NCBI GenBank assembly: GCA_038237515.1 | Contig: JBBRYP010000081.1 | Coordinates: forward strand, 1 to 14,705 | Direction of reading: 5' to 3' | Length of the DNA: 14,705 nt | DNA from: JBBQDZ01 sp038237515 | GTDB lineage: Bacteria > Actinomycetota > Thermoleophilia > Gaiellales > Gaiellaceae | Shown: positions 13,480 through 14,705 of the stretch, one piece after another | How the letters are laid out: each line of letters starts with the position of its first letter | Position numbering within the stretch: position 1 is the first letter of the stretch | Program-made: the position numbers and the translations under genes | The notes under the pieces: generated by a model | Told to the model about the DNA's origin: nothing | Database searches by the model: none | The model's input: the letters and a program-made list of their open reading frames with translations, nothing else

Positions 13480-14322
13480 GTGGGGATTGGGCTCGCCGCG
13501 GCCCGGAACCTGCTGAAGGCGTGCCTGCTCGCCATCGCCCTCTGCGTGTCACTCGGCGCGATGGGCTGGGCGCTCGGCGGATACCGAATCGCATCGATCT
13601 TCGTCTTCTGCGGCGCGCTCCTGCTGGGACTCGTCCTCTGGTCGGCAGACCGCCTCATCACGGGGCTGGGGAGCGCGCGCGAGCTTCTGCCCGCGGAGGC
13701 ACCGGGACTCCACTCGGCGCTCGATCGACTCACGCTCCAGGCAGGCGTGGCGCGGCCGAGGCTCTACCTGATCGCCGACGTCTATCCGCGGGCTCTCGCT
13801 GCCGGCCGCGGCGGCCGCGGCTCGGTGATCGGACTCAGCAGCGGCCTCCTGGCGGTCGCGGCGCCGGCGGAGATCGAAGGGATCCTGGCGCACGAGGTGG
13901 CGCACCTCCGCAACGGCGATCTCCTCGTGCAGACCACGGCAGCCGTCCTCGCAGCGGCGATCGTCGAGACGAGCCGGATCGGCGGGTTTCTCCAGCGCGC
14001 GCTGCTCTTCCTGCTGGGCCCCGTCGCCGCAGCCTTCGTGCACCTGCTCCTCTCACCGAAGCGCGAATTCGAAGCCGATCTTCTCGCCGCCGCGTGGTGC
14101 GGCTCGCCGCACGGCCTGGCCGACGCGCTCGTGCGACTCGAGCTGGCGCGGGAGGCGGTTTCACTCGCCGGCACGCCCACGCTCGAACCACTTCACACGG
14201 CTAGCCCGTACGCCGACGAGGGCTTCGCCGCCCTCTTCGCCACCCACCCTCCCGTCGAGCAGCGGGTGCGGCGCCTGCGCGCTCTCGATCCCGGTTGGAG
14301 CGAGCGCCGCCGCGCGGCCTGA
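13480..14322 (+). CDS. M48 family metalloprotease (HtpX-like) membrane protein
   Basis: The 280-residue protein has two N-terminal hydrophobic helices (about 10-32 and 36-55), the zinc site HEVAH at 138-142 in ILAHEVAHLRNGD, two further hydrophobic stretches (about 152-165 and 172-192), and the third ligand Glu198 in REFEADLLAA. This is the HtpX/M48B arrangement, a membrane protease that degrades misfolded membrane proteins with its active site in the cytoplasm. A late THPPVEQRVRRL motif near residues 255-270 is also typical. The GTG start at 13480 is uncertain because no well-spaced ribosome binding site is present. It follows a small gene by 8 nt, probably in one operon. Function is assigned by family only. 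Confidence 0.92.
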   Translation: MGIGLAAARNLLKACLLAIALCVSLGAMGWALGGYRIASIFVFCGALLLGLVLWSADRLITGLGSARELLPAEAPGLHSALDRLTLQAGVARPRLYLIADVYPRALAAGRGGRGSVIGLSSGLLAVAAPAEIEGILAHEVAHLRNGDLLVQTTAAVLAAAIVETSRIGGFLQRALLFLLGPVAAAFVHLLLSPKREFEADLLAAAWCGSPHGLADALVRLELAREAVSLAGTPTLEPLHTASPYADEGFAALFATHPPVEQRVRRLRALDPGWSERRRAA

Positions 14323-14327
14323 GCGTC

Positions 14328-14358
14328 GGCAGGCCGAGAAAGTGGCCGAGAGCCTGCC
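14328..14358 (+). terminator. Possible terminator after the M48 protease gene
   Basis: GGCAGGC (14328-14334) can pair with GCCTGCC (14352-14358), with a 17-nt loop and only TTG following. The hairpin starts 6 nt after the stop codon. The long loop and missing U-tract make it a weak candidate. Confidence 0.3.
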
Positions 14359-14389
14359 TTGCGTACTCTCCAGCGGCTTCCGAGAATAA

Positions 14390-14550
14390 GGGCCTGCCCG
14401 GAAAGTGGCCACGGTGAATGACAGGCGGCACCCGTCTCGAGGCAAGGACGCAGGGAGCGTCGATATGCAGGCATATCTGCGCGACCGAGGACGCCGGATC
14501 GAGGCGCGTGACGCCTGTCAGGCGCCCTGGTTCACTTTTTGGACAGGCCC
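14390..14550. repeat. 161-bp near-perfect palindromic MITE-like element
   Basis: The left end GGGCCTGCCCGGAAAGTG and the right end (read on the minus strand) GGGCCTGTCCAAAAAGTG match, and the similarity continues through GACAGGCG, CAC, CTCGA and GATATGC to a perfect centre GATATGC-AG-GCATATC at 14462-14477. The whole element is thus one imperfect inverted repeat with no coding capacity. Both ends abut TA or TAA (left ...AATAA, right CTAAA...), as expected if TA or TAA was duplicated. That would fit a miniature element moved by an IS630/mariner-type transposase, but the family is inferred. It lies directly beside the rRNA terminator tail. Confidence 0.65.
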
Positions 14551-14564
14551 CTAAATTAAACGGC

Positions 14565-14588
14565 CGAGGCCGCCCGAAGGCGGCCTCG
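14565..14588 (-). terminator. rRNA operon intrinsic terminator
   Basis: A perfect 10-bp stem, CGAGGCCGCC with a TTCG tetraloop on the minus strand, lies about 6 nt after the 5S 3' end and is followed by GCCGTTTAATTTA. The very stable UUCG loop and T-rich tail fit a strong terminator of the rRNA operon coming from the right. Confidence 0.85.
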
Positions 14589-14594
14589 AAGGTA

Positions 14595-14705
<111 letters not shown>

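Overview
The window is high-GC DNA from an actinobacterium. I infer a member of the Thermoleophilia (Gaiellales/Solirubrobacterales type) from the strong GC bias at third codon positions, the many GTG starts lying 6-8 nt after a -10-like hexamer (leaderless genes), and the small zinc-ribbon protein style. This lineage call is an inference. No species is claimed.

Bases 1-1719 are a decaying chromosomal stretch. They hold the 3' part of a secreted protein (P-domain-like jelly roll plus FN3-like domain), a small zinc-ribbon gene that seems to have lost one cysteine, and a minus-strand pseudogene of a 'GAYAG'-type secreted beta protein broken by a 4-bp tandem duplication. About 350 bp follow with nothing recognisable. 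Bases 1720-3821 hold a minus-strand two-gene operon: a PF04185-type phosphoesterase (phospholipase C/acid phosphatase family) with no visible signal peptide, coupled through a GTGA overlap to a three-helix membrane protein with a probable extracytoplasmic domain.

Bases about 3882-8926 are accessory DNA. A truncated IS3-family OrfA remnant and a short tandem-repeat block mark the left side. They are followed by a compact integrative element ending at the 3' end of a tRNA-Asn gene. Its minus-strand arm runs repressor (XRE) > excisionase-like HTH > VRR-NUC nuclease > two small unknown proteins > DnaB-N/RecA-like helicase. Its plus-strand arm is an unknown cysteine-motif protein with an apparently leaderless start, overlapping a tyrosine integrase. 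Helicase and integrase are both frame-disrupted and no second att copy is visible, so the element looks immobile, unless the disruptions are sequencing errors.

Bases 8927-14705 are core genome. They hold tRNA-Asn(GTT), then the minus-strand operon SDR oxidoreductase > dGTPase-like HD hydrolase > DnaG primase. The SDR gene is divergent from a histidine phosphatase, and both appear to start from one symmetric -10 element with leaderless GTG codons on each strand. Next come a small unknown protein and an M48 (HtpX-like) membrane protease on the plus strand. At the right edge are a 161-bp, nearly full-length palindromic MITE-like element, an rRNA-operon terminator, and a partial 5S rRNA on the minus strand.

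The most unusual features are the symmetric bidirectional leaderless promoter, the MITE-like palindrome inserted beside the rrn terminator, the structural-gene-free integrative element with its unknown cysteine-motif protein, and the phosphoesterase/membrane-protein pair.
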